Below, in pieces: positions 16,596 through 24,926 of a stretch of DNA of 64,000 bases. Within the stretch, counting starts at the first letter, position 1. Every line of letters starts with the position of its first letter. Origin of the DNA: Ornithinibacillus halotolerans. Its GTDB lineage: Bacteria; Bacillota; Bacilli; Bacillales; Amphibacillaceae. The stretch lies in contig NZ_BMEY01000017.1 of the NCBI RefSeq assembly GCF_014637405.1, positions 1 to 64,000 on the forward strand, read 5' to 3'. Under the pieces are notes generated by a model, which was not told the DNA's origin, did no database searches, and worked only from the letters and a program-made list of their open reading frames with translations. The translations under genes were made by a program, and so were the position numbers.

Positions 16596-17747
16596 TTATA
16601 TTCTTTCTATAATCGTTGCGTTAGCCATCCCCATTCCTTCACAAATTGCTAGTAACCCATACCTTCCATTCATTCGTTCTAATTCATATAAAAGGGATGT
16701 CATAAGTTTTGTTCCTGTTGCTCCTAGAGGATGACCAAGGGCAATTGCTCCACCATTTACATTTAACTTTTCTGGATCACCTTTAATCTCTTCTAACCAT
16801 GCAAGTGGAACTGGTGCAAAAGCCTCGTTAATTTCATACAAATCTATATCATCGATACTGAGTCCAGCTAGTTCTAAAACACGTTTTGTTGCTGGTATTG
16901 GACCTGTTAGCATTAGAGTTGGATCAGAACCAACAACCGTACGAGCAATTATTTTCGCTTTTGGCTTAATCCCTAACTCGCTAGCCTTTTCGCCACTCAT
17001 TAATAATATTGCACTTGCTCCGTCACTCATTTGACTAGCATTCCCTGCAGTTATTTTCCCATCCTCCTGAAACACAGGTTTCAATTTCGATAATGCCTCC
17101 AATGAGGTATCATGTCTTGGACCTTCATCCATGTTGAACATCCGCTTCCGTCCATCTATATCTTCTAACTCTATTGGGATAATTTCACTAGAAAAGTTGC
17201 CTTTTTCAATTGCTTTAAATGCTTTTTGGTGGCTAGCTAGTGAGTAGATATCTAGCTCTTCTCGAGTAAATCCCCATTGATTAGCAATCTTTTCTGAAGA
17301 GATACCTTGATTAACAATTTCATATTTCTCTTGTAACTTCTCACTTGGTTTTGTTCTTCCCATATTAGCAAACATTGGAGCTCTACTCATGCTTTCTACT
17401 CCACCAGCAATTACAATATCCATATCTCCAGCTGCAATAGCTTGAGCACCAAAATGGATAGCTTGCTGACTAGAGCCACATTGTCTATCTATCGTAACAC
17501 CTGGTACATGAATAGGAAAATCTGCTATTAGTGCAGCTGTTCGTGCTATATTACCACCTTGTTCATTTATTTGCGTTACGCATCCAAGAATGACATCTTC
17601 TACAAGATCTTTTTCTACGTTTGACCGTTTCACTAATTCATCTAAGACTATTGCAGCTAAGTCATCGGGTCGATAGTTAGATAATGCTCCACCTTTTCTT
17701 CCGACTGCCGTTCTAACTCCATCAACTATAACCACTTCTCTCACCAA
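16596..17747 (-). CDS. Acetyl-CoA acyltransferase (thiolase)
   Basis: A 383-residue thiolase of degradative or acetoacetyl-CoA type. The acyl-accepting Cys90 lies in VTIDRQCGSSQQAIHFG. The catalytic His is in NGGAIALGHPLGATG and the second catalytic Cys in AICEGMGMANA. The NEAFAPVPLAW motif is present. It joins or cleaves acyl-CoA and acetyl-CoA in the cytoplasm. No fadB or fadE homologue is adjacent, so it is a single-gene unit and the pathway (fatty acid oxidation or acetoacetyl-CoA supply) is open. Length is normal for the family. Confidence 0.9.
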   Translation of the reverse strand: MVREVVIVDGVRTAVGRKGGALSNYRPDDLAAIVLDELVKRSNVEKDLVEDVILGCVTQINEQGGNIARTAALIADFPIHVPGVTIDRQCGSSQQAIHFGAQAIAAGDMDIVIAGGVESMSRAPMFANMGRTKPSEKLQEKYEIVNQGISSEKIANQWGFTREELDIYSLASHQKAFKAIEKGNFSSEIIPIELEDIDGRKRMFNMDEGPRHDTSLEALSKLKPVFQEDGKITAGNASQMSDGASAILLMSGEKASELGIKPKAKIIARTVVGSDPTLMLTGPIPATKRVLELAGLSIDDIDLYEINEAFAPVPLAWLEEIKGDPEKLNVNGGAIALGHPLGATGTKLMTSLLYELERMNGRYGLLAICEGMGMANATIIERI

Positions 17748-17880
17748 AATTCCTCCTCTCTTCCCACATTATAGATTATTAATTCTAATTATTCTACACA
17801 ATAAAAATTAGCGCAAATAAATATCTAATACGAGCCATCCTTTATTTTTTTGTATACAATATAAGTAAGGAGGGATTGGA

Positions 17881-18315
17881 ATGAGACGAACTGCAGAAAT
17901 TGTACTAGGAATTATCGGTGCTGTCTTTTATTTATTCTCAATTGTGATAGGTGCATTAAGAGTTTGGGCAGAAAATAATAAAGAATTTCTTGAAAACTAT
18001 GTATATGAACATCAGGATGAAATGCAATTTACATCAGTAGAATTAGAGAGTATTGAACAGTTAATGTCCGTCAACTTAGCGCCGGGTGGAATACTATTAG
18101 TTATACTACCGCTATTTGCTATTATTTTAGGTGTCATTGCTATGATTTTATTGAAAGGTAATAAACAACCTATTGCAGCTGGTATCATTTTCGTTGCCGT
18201 AGGAGTTCTTTATCCTATCATTACATTAGGTGGAGGTATTCTAAGCGGAATACTTTACTTAATCGCAGGTATTTTATGTTTCGCGAGAAAACCAGTCGTA
18301 CCCCTCGAGGATTAA
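17881..18315 (+). CDS. DUF4064 membrane protein
   Basis: A 144-residue protein. The opening MRRTAEIVLGIIGAVFYLFS and three further hydrophobic segments (about 70-93, 98-115 and 118-135) match the DUF4064 pattern of Bacillaceae. A 50-residue charged loop lies outside between segments one and two. GGAGGG precedes the ATG. A small membrane protein gene follows 102 nt downstream on the same strand. Function unknown. Confidence 0.75.
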   Translation: MRRTAEIVLGIIGAVFYLFSIVIGALRVWAENNKEFLENYVYEHQDEMQFTSVELESIEQLMSVNLAPGGILLVILPLFAIILGVIAMILLKGNKQPIAAGIIFVAVGVLYPIITLGGGILSGILYLIAGILCFARKPVVPLED

Positions 18316-18417
18316 CAATATTTTAAGGTTAAATAATAGTTAAAACTCACACAATATAAGTAGGGTAGTATATAATATCATTGAACTATGAATGAATTAT
18401 CCTTCTGAGGTGTAACT

Positions 18418-18594
18418 ATGAAACGCTATTTAACCGCAATATTCTTGATTATAAGTGCATTTATATTGTTTTTCGGTCTGCGAATTGATCTACAATGGAC
18501 TGGAGCAGTCACATGGGGATTAACCTTTATTTGTTTATTGCTCGCAGCCTATTTCACAAAATATATACCTGATCAGAAAACAAAAAAGAAGTAA
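18418..18594 (+). CDS. Small membrane protein, 58 residues
   Basis: An open frame from ATG at 18418 to TAA at 18594, with GAGGTG 5 nt upstream. The product begins MKRYLTAIFLIISAFILFFG, has a second hydrophobic stretch (AVTWGLTFICLLLAAYF) and ends in a basic tail DQKTKKK. Two membrane segments with positive ends are consistent with a real small membrane protein. I do not recognise the family. The stop codon falls inside the downstream palindromic terminator, which supports this being the true end of a transcript. Confidence 0.6.
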   Translation: MKRYLTAIFLIISAFILFFGLRIDLQWTGAVTWGLTFICLLLAAYFTKYIPDQKTKKK

Positions 18595-18620
18595 AACAAA
18601 CGTTTGTTTTACTTCTTTTT
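18583..18620. terminator. 38-bp perfect palindrome, bidirectional terminator
   Basis: The arms 18583-18601 and 18602-18620 are exact reverse complements for 19 nt, with A and T runs at the outer ends. It lies between the convergent small membrane protein and malL genes. The centre, ACAAACGTTTGT (18596-18607), is identical to palindromes before the thioredoxin gene and malL. Confidence 0.8.
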
Positions 18621-18623
18621 ATC

Positions 18624-20306
18624 TTATTTACCTAAATAAACTATTGCTTCAAATGGTCGTAATGTAATTTTATTGAGATCTATGGATTCATTACTTTCGT
18701 AGTTTCCTATTAGTTTATTACTAATTGTAAAGTCAAGATCAGATGGTTTACTCCAAGTAACTTCATCTTCTGTAAAATTAGTAATAACTAGTAATTTTTC
18801 CTCATTAAGTGTACGCAAATAGCAGAACGTATCTTGATCATCTGGATATAATAGCTGATAGTCCCCATAGACAATAATATCATGATTTTTCCGTAATCGT
18901 ATTAGTTCACGATAATAATGGTATATTGAATCAGGATCAGATATAGCTTCTTCAGCGTTTATCTCTTTATAGTTAGGATTTACTTTTATCCATGGTTCTC
19001 CAGTTGTAAAGCCACCATTTTTCTCATCATTCCATTGAAATGGGGTCCTTGCATTGTCTCTTCCTTTAACATAGATCGCTTGCATAACTTCATCATGAGA
19101 TTCATTTCCTTCGATTACTTTTTCTTTATACATGTTCAATATCTCAATGTCTTTATAATCGTCGATTGACTCAAATTGTATATTAGTCATGCCAATTTCT
19201 TCTCCTTGATAAATATAAGGAGTACCTTGAAGCATATGTAAAAGAGTTGCAAGCATTTTTGCAGAAACTACACGATATTCTTTATCATTTCCAAACCTAG
19301 ATACCATCCTTGGTTGGTCATGGTTATTTAAATATAGACTATTCCAACCAATTCCATGTAAACCAATTTGCCATTTTGAAATATTCTCCTTCAAGTCTCT
19401 CAGATCCAGTGGCTTTAAATCCCATTTACCACGTGGACCAGAGTCAAGGTCCATATGTTCAAATTGAAAAACCATCTGAAGTTCATTTCGACTTGGGTTG
19501 GTATATTTTTTTGCTTCTTCCACATTTACTCCAGGCATTTCACCAACAGTCATTACATTATACTTGGATAACACTTCTCGATTCATTTCTTGTAGGAATT
19601 CATGAATACGCGGTCCGTCTTTAAAATATTTGCTACCAGATACATATTTCTCGTTATGAGGATTCGGGGCATCAGGTAATTCAGGCACTTTAGATATAAA
19701 GTTAATAACATCCATTCTAAAGCCGTCTATTCCTTTATCAAGCCACCATTTCATCATATTATATACTTCATTACGAAGTTTTGGATTTTCCCAGTTTAAG
19801 TCAGGTTGTTTTTCACTAAAAATATGTAGATAATATTCATCAGTTTGTGGGTCATACTTCCATGCAGAACCACTAAATGTCGATTTCCAATTATTTGGCT
19901 CTTTGCCATTTTTACCTGGACGCCAAATGTAATAATCACGATAGCTATTATCCTTAGACTTTCTTGATTCTACAAACCATTTATGTTCATCTGAAGAATG
20001 ATTAACTACTAAATCCATAATTAACTTCATATCACGATTATGAATTTCTTTTAAGAGTAACTCCCAATCATCCATTGTTCCGAATTCATCTAGAATAGCT
20101 TGATAATCTGATATATCATAACCATTGTCGTCATTAGGAGATTGATAAACAGGAGATAACCAAATGATATCTATTCCTAGGTTCTTTAAATAATCTAATT
20201 TCTGGATAATTCCATTTATATCTCCAATTCCATCCCCGTTACTATCATAAAAACTTCGAGGATAGATTTGATATACGATAGATTCTTTCCACCAATGTCT
20301 TTCCAT
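18624..20306 (-). CDS. malL: Oligo-1,6-glucosidase / alpha-glucosidase (GH13)
   Basis: A 560-residue GH13 enzyme. The nucleophile is Asp199 (GFRMDV), the acid/base Glu256 (VGEMPG) and the third acid Asp330 (NNHDQPR), close to the D199/E255/D329 set of B. cereus oligo-1,6-glucosidase. Val200 after the nucleophile favours alpha-1,6 specificity, as known in that family. The start is ATG 20306, 6 nt behind AGGAGG; an ATG one codon upstream is too close. It lies 64 nt behind treR with an unusual structured leader. It extends the trehalose operon to isomaltose-type sugars. Confidence 0.88.
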   Translation of the reverse strand: MERHWWKESIVYQIYPRSFYDSNGDGIGDINGIIQKLDYLKNLGIDIIWLSPVYQSPNDDNGYDISDYQAILDEFGTMDDWELLLKEIHNRDMKLIMDLVVNHSSDEHKWFVESRKSKDNSYRDYYIWRPGKNGKEPNNWKSTFSGSAWKYDPQTDEYYLHIFSEKQPDLNWENPKLRNEVYNMMKWWLDKGIDGFRMDVINFISKVPELPDAPNPHNEKYVSGSKYFKDGPRIHEFLQEMNREVLSKYNVMTVGEMPGVNVEEAKKYTNPSRNELQMVFQFEHMDLDSGPRGKWDLKPLDLRDLKENISKWQIGLHGIGWNSLYLNNHDQPRMVSRFGNDKEYRVVSAKMLATLLHMLQGTPYIYQGEEIGMTNIQFESIDDYKDIEILNMYKEKVIEGNESHDEVMQAIYVKGRDNARTPFQWNDEKNGGFTTGEPWIKVNPNYKEINAEEAISDPDSIYHYYRELIRLRKNHDIIVYGDYQLLYPDDQDTFCYLRTLNEEKLLVITNFTEDEVTWSKPSDLDFTISNKLIGNYESNESIDLNKITLRPFEAIVYLGK

Positions 20307-20310
20307 CATG

Positions 20311-20360
20311 ATCCTCCTAATAGGAGGATAGTAAAACAAACGTTTGTTTAAACTATCCTC
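20311..20360 (-). promoter_or_regulatory. malL leader with two mutually exclusive hairpins
   Basis: On the transcript, hairpin 1 pairs GAGGATAGT (20360-20352) with ACTATCCTC (20332-20324) around an inner AAACAAAC/GTTTGTTT stem. Hairpin 2 pairs ATCCTCCT (20329-20322) with AGGAGGAT (20318-20311), which is the malL ribosome site. The segment 20324-20329 belongs to both, so only one can form. The DNA also holds the palindrome ACAAACGTTTGT (20336-20347), which may instead be a protein operator. Confidence 0.45.
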
Positions 20361-20370
20361 TTATATATCT

Positions 20371-21081
20371 CTATTTAATTCTTCTAGCAAAGTCTACAAA
20401 TCGGAATTTATCTGGCCGATGCCTTGACTCATTATATTGGAAAATATTCGCATCATCTAAATAAACTAAACTTTTTATTACAACAATTACTTGAAAACCG
20501 TTGACATCTAAAAGTTCTTTATCTTCCTCTGTCACTTCTTCTACCACAATTTCTTTATGAGCAAACCCGATAGAAAGTCCCAACTCATCTTCTAAGTATT
20601 CATAGATAGATCCCTTGGCTATATCTTCGGTTAGAAGAGGGACATATTCATCAGAAAAATAATCTTTATCTAAGATTATCTTTTCACCTGATATTTCTCT
20701 AACTCTTTCCACTGCCCATATTCGATGTTTCGTACGTTTTAGCTTTTCATACATAGGGTGATTTTTCTCTAATAATCCCAATGAATGTAGAATAGTACGA
20801 CTTTCTAGTTTTTGTTTTCTAGCTATTTCTTTAAAGCTGACTATTCCAGAAACAGGAAGAGAAAACTTATGTATATCCAAAACCATGGAACCTTTCCCCT
20901 GGATTTTCTGAATATAGCCATTTTGCGAAAGCAAATTTAATGCCTTGCGTACAGTTTCCCTTGAAGTATTGTATTCCTTTGCAAGTTCATTTTCAGAGGG
21001 AAGCATGTCAAATGCTTTCCATTTCTTATTTACTATTTCATTTACGAGATCATCGTATATAATAACGTACTTCCTCTGCAT
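20371..21081 (-). CDS. treR: Trehalose operon repressor, GntR family
   Basis: A 236-residue regulator of the HutC subfamily. The N-terminal winged helix (LPSENELAKEYNTSRETVRKAL, GYIQKIQGKGS) binds DNA. The C-terminal UTRA domain carries LPVSGIVSFKEIA and the ILDKDYFSDEYVP ligand region; in B. subtilis the inducer is trehalose 6-phosphate. It is encoded 12 nt after treA. Two identical palindromes before treP are its likely operators. GAGGGAG precedes the ATG. The order treP-treA-treR is the same as in B. subtilis. Confidence 0.92.
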   Translation of the reverse strand: MQRKYVIIYDDLVNEIVNKKWKAFDMLPSENELAKEYNTSRETVRKALNLLSQNGYIQKIQGKGSMVLDIHKFSLPVSGIVSFKEIARKQKLESRTILHSLGLLEKNHPMYEKLKRTKHRIWAVERVREISGEKIILDKDYFSDEYVPLLTEDIAKGSIYEYLEDELGLSIGFAHKEIVVEEVTEEDKELLDVNGFQVIVVIKSLVYLDDANIFQYNESRHRPDKFRFVDFARRIK

Positions 21082-21093
21082 ATTCTCCCTCTT

Positions 21094-22752
21094 TTATTTT
21101 GCATAATACACGATGGATTCATATGGTCTTAACGTCAGTTTGTTATTCGTCTTAGAATCATGATAATTTGAAATTAATATCTCAGAATTATTCTTCAGTG
21201 TAACAGGCAGTTCTAATTCTACCTCATTACCGTAAAAATTAGAAACAACAACTAACTGCTCCTCATTCCAATTCCGTGTATAGGCAAAAACTTGTGGATC
21301 ATCTGCAAGAACCAGATGATAGTCCCCATAAGTAATAATATCATATTTTTTACGTAAAGAGATTAATGCTTGATAATACGAAAAAATTGTATCGGTCGAA
21401 TTTAACTCTTTTTCGACATTAATTTCTTTATAATTTGAAGCGGGGTTAATCCATGGTGTACCACTTGTAAATCCTGCATTATCTTCTGCCGACCATTGCA
21501 TTGGGGTTCGTGCATTATCACGAGATTTCTGTTTCAAAATCTCTAATATCTCTTCTTCAGTTTTTCCTTCTTTAAGCAAGAGTTTATATGCATTGATTGA
21601 TTCTACATCTCGATAATCCTCAATACGTTCAAAATTAGGATTGGTCATCCCAATTTCCTCTCCCTGATATATATATGGAGTCCCTTTCATCATATGAATC
21701 ACGGTCGCAAGCATTTTAGCAGATTCCACTCGGTATTTATTATCATCTCCAAATCTAGAAACGACTCGAGGCTGGTCATGGTTACACCAGAATAGAGCAT
21801 TCCATCCACCGCCTTCATGCATACCTACTTGCCAATCAGAGAGGATCTTTTTTAATTGTACAAAATCAAACGGAGCTTTTGTCCATTTTTCGCCATTTGG
21901 ATAATCTACTTTTAAGTGATGAAACTGAAAAGTCATACTTAATTCATCACGATCTGGTCTTGTATATAAAATACAATCATCAATTGTTGTAGAAGACATT
22001 TCACCAACAGTCATCATTTGATAAGGAGAAAATGCGGATTGATTTAGTTCGTTCAAATATTCATGAACCCTAGGACCATCCGTATAATATCTTCTGCCAT
22101 CTCCTTCATAATCATCTGGGAAGTTCTGATTTTTAGAGATTAGATTTATAACATCTAAGCGAAATCCATCAATGCCTTTTTCTGCCCAATACGTAATCAT
22201 TTCTATAACCTTTTGACGTACTTGTTCGTTTTCCCAGTTGAGATCTGCTTGTGTCACATCAAATAAGTGTAGGTAATACTGTCCTGTCTTTTCATCATAT
22301 TTCCAAGCATTACCACCAAATTTCGACACCCAATTATTTGGTTCTCTACCTTCAATCGGATCTTTCCATATATAAAAATCACGATAAGGATTATCCTTCG
22401 ATTTTGCTGATTCTTTAAACCATTCATGTTCAGTAGATGTATGATTTATAACTAAATCCATGATTAATTTCATGTCACGTTTATGAGTTTCAGATAAAAG
22501 TTCCTCAAAATCCTCCATCGTGCCATACTCTGGATTTATTGAATAATAGTCACTAATATCATAACCATTATCCTTTTGAGGGGATTGATAAATAGGTGTC
22601 AACCATAGAACGTCGACACCTAATTTTTTCAAATAGTCTAGTTTTTCAATGATACCTCTTATATCTCCTACACCTGTTCCAGTCGTATCATTGAAGCTTT
22701 TTGGATAGATTTGATAGACAACAGCTTTTTTCCACCAAGGTTCTCTTTGCAT
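21094..22752 (-). CDS. treA: Alpha,alpha-phosphotrehalase
   Basis: A 552-residue GH13 enzyme that splits trehalose 6-phosphate into glucose and glucose 6-phosphate. It shows GFRLDVINL (nucleophile Asp), VGEMSST (Glu) and CNHDQPR (Asp). The stretch ILYTRPDRDELSMTFQFHH, distinctive of TreA/TreC, separates it from the neighbouring malL product. I placed the start at ATG 22752, with AGGAGT 8 nt upstream, two codons inside the longest frame. It lies 21 nt after treP. Its substrate is produced by the PTS transporter encoded just upstream. Confidence 0.93.
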   Translation of the reverse strand: MQREPWWKKAVVYQIYPKSFNDTTGTGVGDIRGIIEKLDYLKKLGVDVLWLTPIYQSPQKDNGYDISDYYSINPEYGTMEDFEELLSETHKRDMKLIMDLVINHTSTEHEWFKESAKSKDNPYRDFYIWKDPIEGREPNNWVSKFGGNAWKYDEKTGQYYLHLFDVTQADLNWENEQVRQKVIEMITYWAEKGIDGFRLDVINLISKNQNFPDDYEGDGRRYYTDGPRVHEYLNELNQSAFSPYQMMTVGEMSSTTIDDCILYTRPDRDELSMTFQFHHLKVDYPNGEKWTKAPFDFVQLKKILSDWQVGMHEGGGWNALFWCNHDQPRVVSRFGDDNKYRVESAKMLATVIHMMKGTPYIYQGEEIGMTNPNFERIEDYRDVESINAYKLLLKEGKTEEEILEILKQKSRDNARTPMQWSAEDNAGFTSGTPWINPASNYKEINVEKELNSTDTIFSYYQALISLRKKYDIITYGDYHLVLADDPQVFAYTRNWNEEQLVVVSNFYGNEVELELPVTLKNNSEILISNYHDSKTNNKLTLRPYESIVYYAK

Positions 22753-22773
22753 AATCAAACACTCCTTAAGGCC

Positions 22774-24702
22774 TTATTTCGAAAATTTACGTTTACCAAT
22801 AGCAAAGGTTATAATAAACGGAACAATAATTACGATCCCCATTCCGATTAAGAATGCAATCCAATCCTCTGAAAGAATTGATAGTGGCGCTGGTATTCCT
22901 CCGACTCCAATTGAGTTTGCCTGTACATCACTAAATGTGATGAATGCACCTGCAATACCGGTTCCGATAATCGCTGCAAAAAACGGATAACGATATCGTA
23001 AATTAACCCCAAACATTGCTGGCTCCGTAATTCCAAGCCATGCGGAGACTCCTGAAGTTCCTGCTAACCCTTTTAACTTTTCATCTCTTGCAAGAAGCAT
23101 CATGGCAAATACAGCTGCTCCTTGTGCGATATTAGATAAAGCAACGATAGGCCATAAGAACGTTGTACCTGTGCTACCAATTAATTGAAGGTCAACAGCA
23201 AGGAAAGTGTGATGCATTCCTGTAATAACTAGAGGTGCATATAACCCTCCATACAATAGTCCACCAATAATCGGAAATGCTTCAAATACTGCTACTAATC
23301 CATCAGTAATCCAAGTGGCGATTGTAAATGTAACAGGGCCAATAATGATAAATGCTAGGAAACCAGTAACTAATAAAGCAATAGGTGCTACAACTAATAA
23401 TTGTAAAGAATCAATAACACGTTTCTTTAAGAAAATCTCGATTTTAGCTAATACCCAAGAAGCAATTAGTACTGGAAGAACTTGCCCTTGATATCCAACT
23501 TTCTCAATTTCTAAACCAAATAAGTTCCATGTTGGGATTGTTCCTTCTGTTAATGCCGATCCATATCCCCATGCATTCATTAAATCAGGGTGAACTAAAA
23601 TTAAACCTAATACGACACCAAGTAATTCACTACCACCAAACCGCTTCGCAGCCGACCAACCAATTAACGCAGGTAAGAACGTAAAAGCTGTATTGGCAAT
23701 GATATTAATCATATCTGCAATGCCTGCCCATGAAGGATACATGACTACTATCGATTCATCAGCAAAGATAGGATTTACTAATATGTTGTTAATCCCCATT
23801 AGTAAACCTGCTGTAACGATTGCTGGTAGTATAGGTATAAATATATCAGCAAGCGTTTTTATTCCTCGTTGCAATGCATTTTGCTTTTGACTTCCTATCG
23901 CTTTAACATCATCCTTAGACGACTCTTGTATTCCCGTTTCATGAACCATTGCGTTATAAACTTTATCAACTGTACCTTGTCCGATAACAACTTGGAATTG
24001 ACCACTTGCTGAAAAAGACCCTTTAACTATATTCAGATTTTCCAATTCCTCTTTATTCACTTGAGTATCATCTTTTAATGCAAAACGCAGTCTTGTAACA
24101 CAGTGTGTTGCTGCCGCAATGTTATCAACTCCACCTACTGCCTCGACAATCTGTTTTGCTTCTGAGCCATATTGCATGGAAGAGCTACTATTTTTTGTAG
24201 ATGGAGATGCACTCTTACTTTCTTCCATACTTTTCATTGTACCTAGCAGTATGGAATCTAGAGCGACTACATCCTTTTCTTCGGTTTTTTTAAGTGGCGC
24301 AAACTCATTACCATTCGTCACAATAATCGGGGTAATTAAGCTTTTCGCTCGTTTACGTATAAATTCTAAATCAAATGTAACTAAAACGTCACCAGCATTC
24401 ACTCTTTGACCTGCTTCAATATGAGTTTCAAAACCTTCACCTTTTAGTCCTACTGTTTCAATTCCTATATGAATTAATAACTCTAATCCTAAATCACTTT
24501 TAAGACCGATTGCGTGTTTAGTTGGGAAAATTTGAATCACTTCTCCATCAAATGGCGCAACAACTTTCCCTTCTGAAGGTTCAATTGCTATACCATCCCC
24601 CATCATTTTTTCTGCAAAAGTTGGGTCAGGTACCTTGTTTAAAGGAATTACATCTCCACTTATGGGAGCATATATTAATTGTTCATATTGATTATCTTTC
24701 AT
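22774..24702 (-). CDS. treP: Trehalose-specific PTS enzyme IIABC
   Basis: A 642-residue transporter. Residues ~1-140 are a glucose-type IIA domain, with active His78 in LLIHIG and supporting His63. After a Ser-rich linker comes IIB with Cys201 (ATHCVTRLRF), then a ten-segment IIC domain with GITEPAMFGVNLRY. It phosphorylates trehalose while importing it. The order IIA-IIB-IIC is unusual: B. subtilis TreP lacks IIA, and other fused permeases such as BglP carry IIA at the C-terminus. Here the permease needs only HPr. It is first gene of the operon, behind two TreR operators. Confidence 0.92.
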   Translation of the reverse strand: MKDNQYEQLIYAPISGDVIPLNKVPDPTFAEKMMGDGIAIEPSEGKVVAPFDGEVIQIFPTKHAIGLKSDLGLELLIHIGIETVGLKGEGFETHIEAGQRVNAGDVLVTFDLEFIRKRAKSLITPIIVTNGNEFAPLKKTEEKDVVALDSILLGTMKSMEESKSASPSTKNSSSSMQYGSEAKQIVEAVGGVDNIAAATHCVTRLRFALKDDTQVNKEELENLNIVKGSFSASGQFQVVIGQGTVDKVYNAMVHETGIQESSKDDVKAIGSQKQNALQRGIKTLADIFIPILPAIVTAGLLMGINNILVNPIFADESIVVMYPSWAGIADMINIIANTAFTFLPALIGWSAAKRFGGSELLGVVLGLILVHPDLMNAWGYGSALTEGTIPTWNLFGLEIEKVGYQGQVLPVLIASWVLAKIEIFLKKRVIDSLQLLVVAPIALLVTGFLAFIIIGPVTFTIATWITDGLVAVFEAFPIIGGLLYGGLYAPLVITGMHHTFLAVDLQLIGSTGTTFLWPIVALSNIAQGAAVFAMMLLARDEKLKGLAGTSGVSAWLGITEPAMFGVNLRYRYPFFAAIIGTGIAGAFITFSDVQANSIGVGGIPAPLSILSEDWIAFLIGMGIVIIVPFIITFAIGKRKFSK

Positions 24703-24728
24703 TTAGGAAACTCCTTTCATATAACCAA

Positions 24729-24790
24729 AAACTTGTATATACAAGTTTTATCCACTCGGTTAGTATAACTTGTATATACAAGTTTGTAAA
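24729..24790 (-). promoter_or_regulatory. treP promoter with two TreR operators
   Basis: Two copies of AACTTGTATATACAAGTT lie at 24730-24747 (within a 20-bp perfect palindrome, 24729-24748) and 24767-24784, centres 37 bp apart. On the minus strand, -35 TTTACA (24785-24790) and -10 TATACT (24762-24767) are separated by exactly 17 nt, and that spacer is the upstream operator. The second operator covers the early transcribed region. The motif fits the B. subtilis tre operator style (TTGTATATACAA). Confidence 0.85.
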
Positions 24791-24881
24791 GGTTTACATC
24801 ATCTTTCAATTAGCTTATCCGAAAAAAATATTAGCATTACGAATCGAACAGAAATATACTACGTACGGTGGCCATAAAAAA

Positions 24882-24908
24882 AGAGAAAACCTCGTCTCGG
24901 TTTTCTCT
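24882..24908 (-). terminator. Terminator of the sugar dehydrogenase gene
   Basis: AGAGAAAACC (24882-24891) pairs with GGTTTTCTCT (24899-24908), 7-nt loop; the leftward transcript continues into seven T. Confidence 0.85.
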
Positions 24909-24926
24909 AGACATTATTTTTATTTA

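Noticed and set aside
18596-18607. cre (CcpA) site at the ACAAACGTTTGT palindromes
   Set aside because: The cre consensus needs TG and CA at the outer positions; these sites have AA/TT there.
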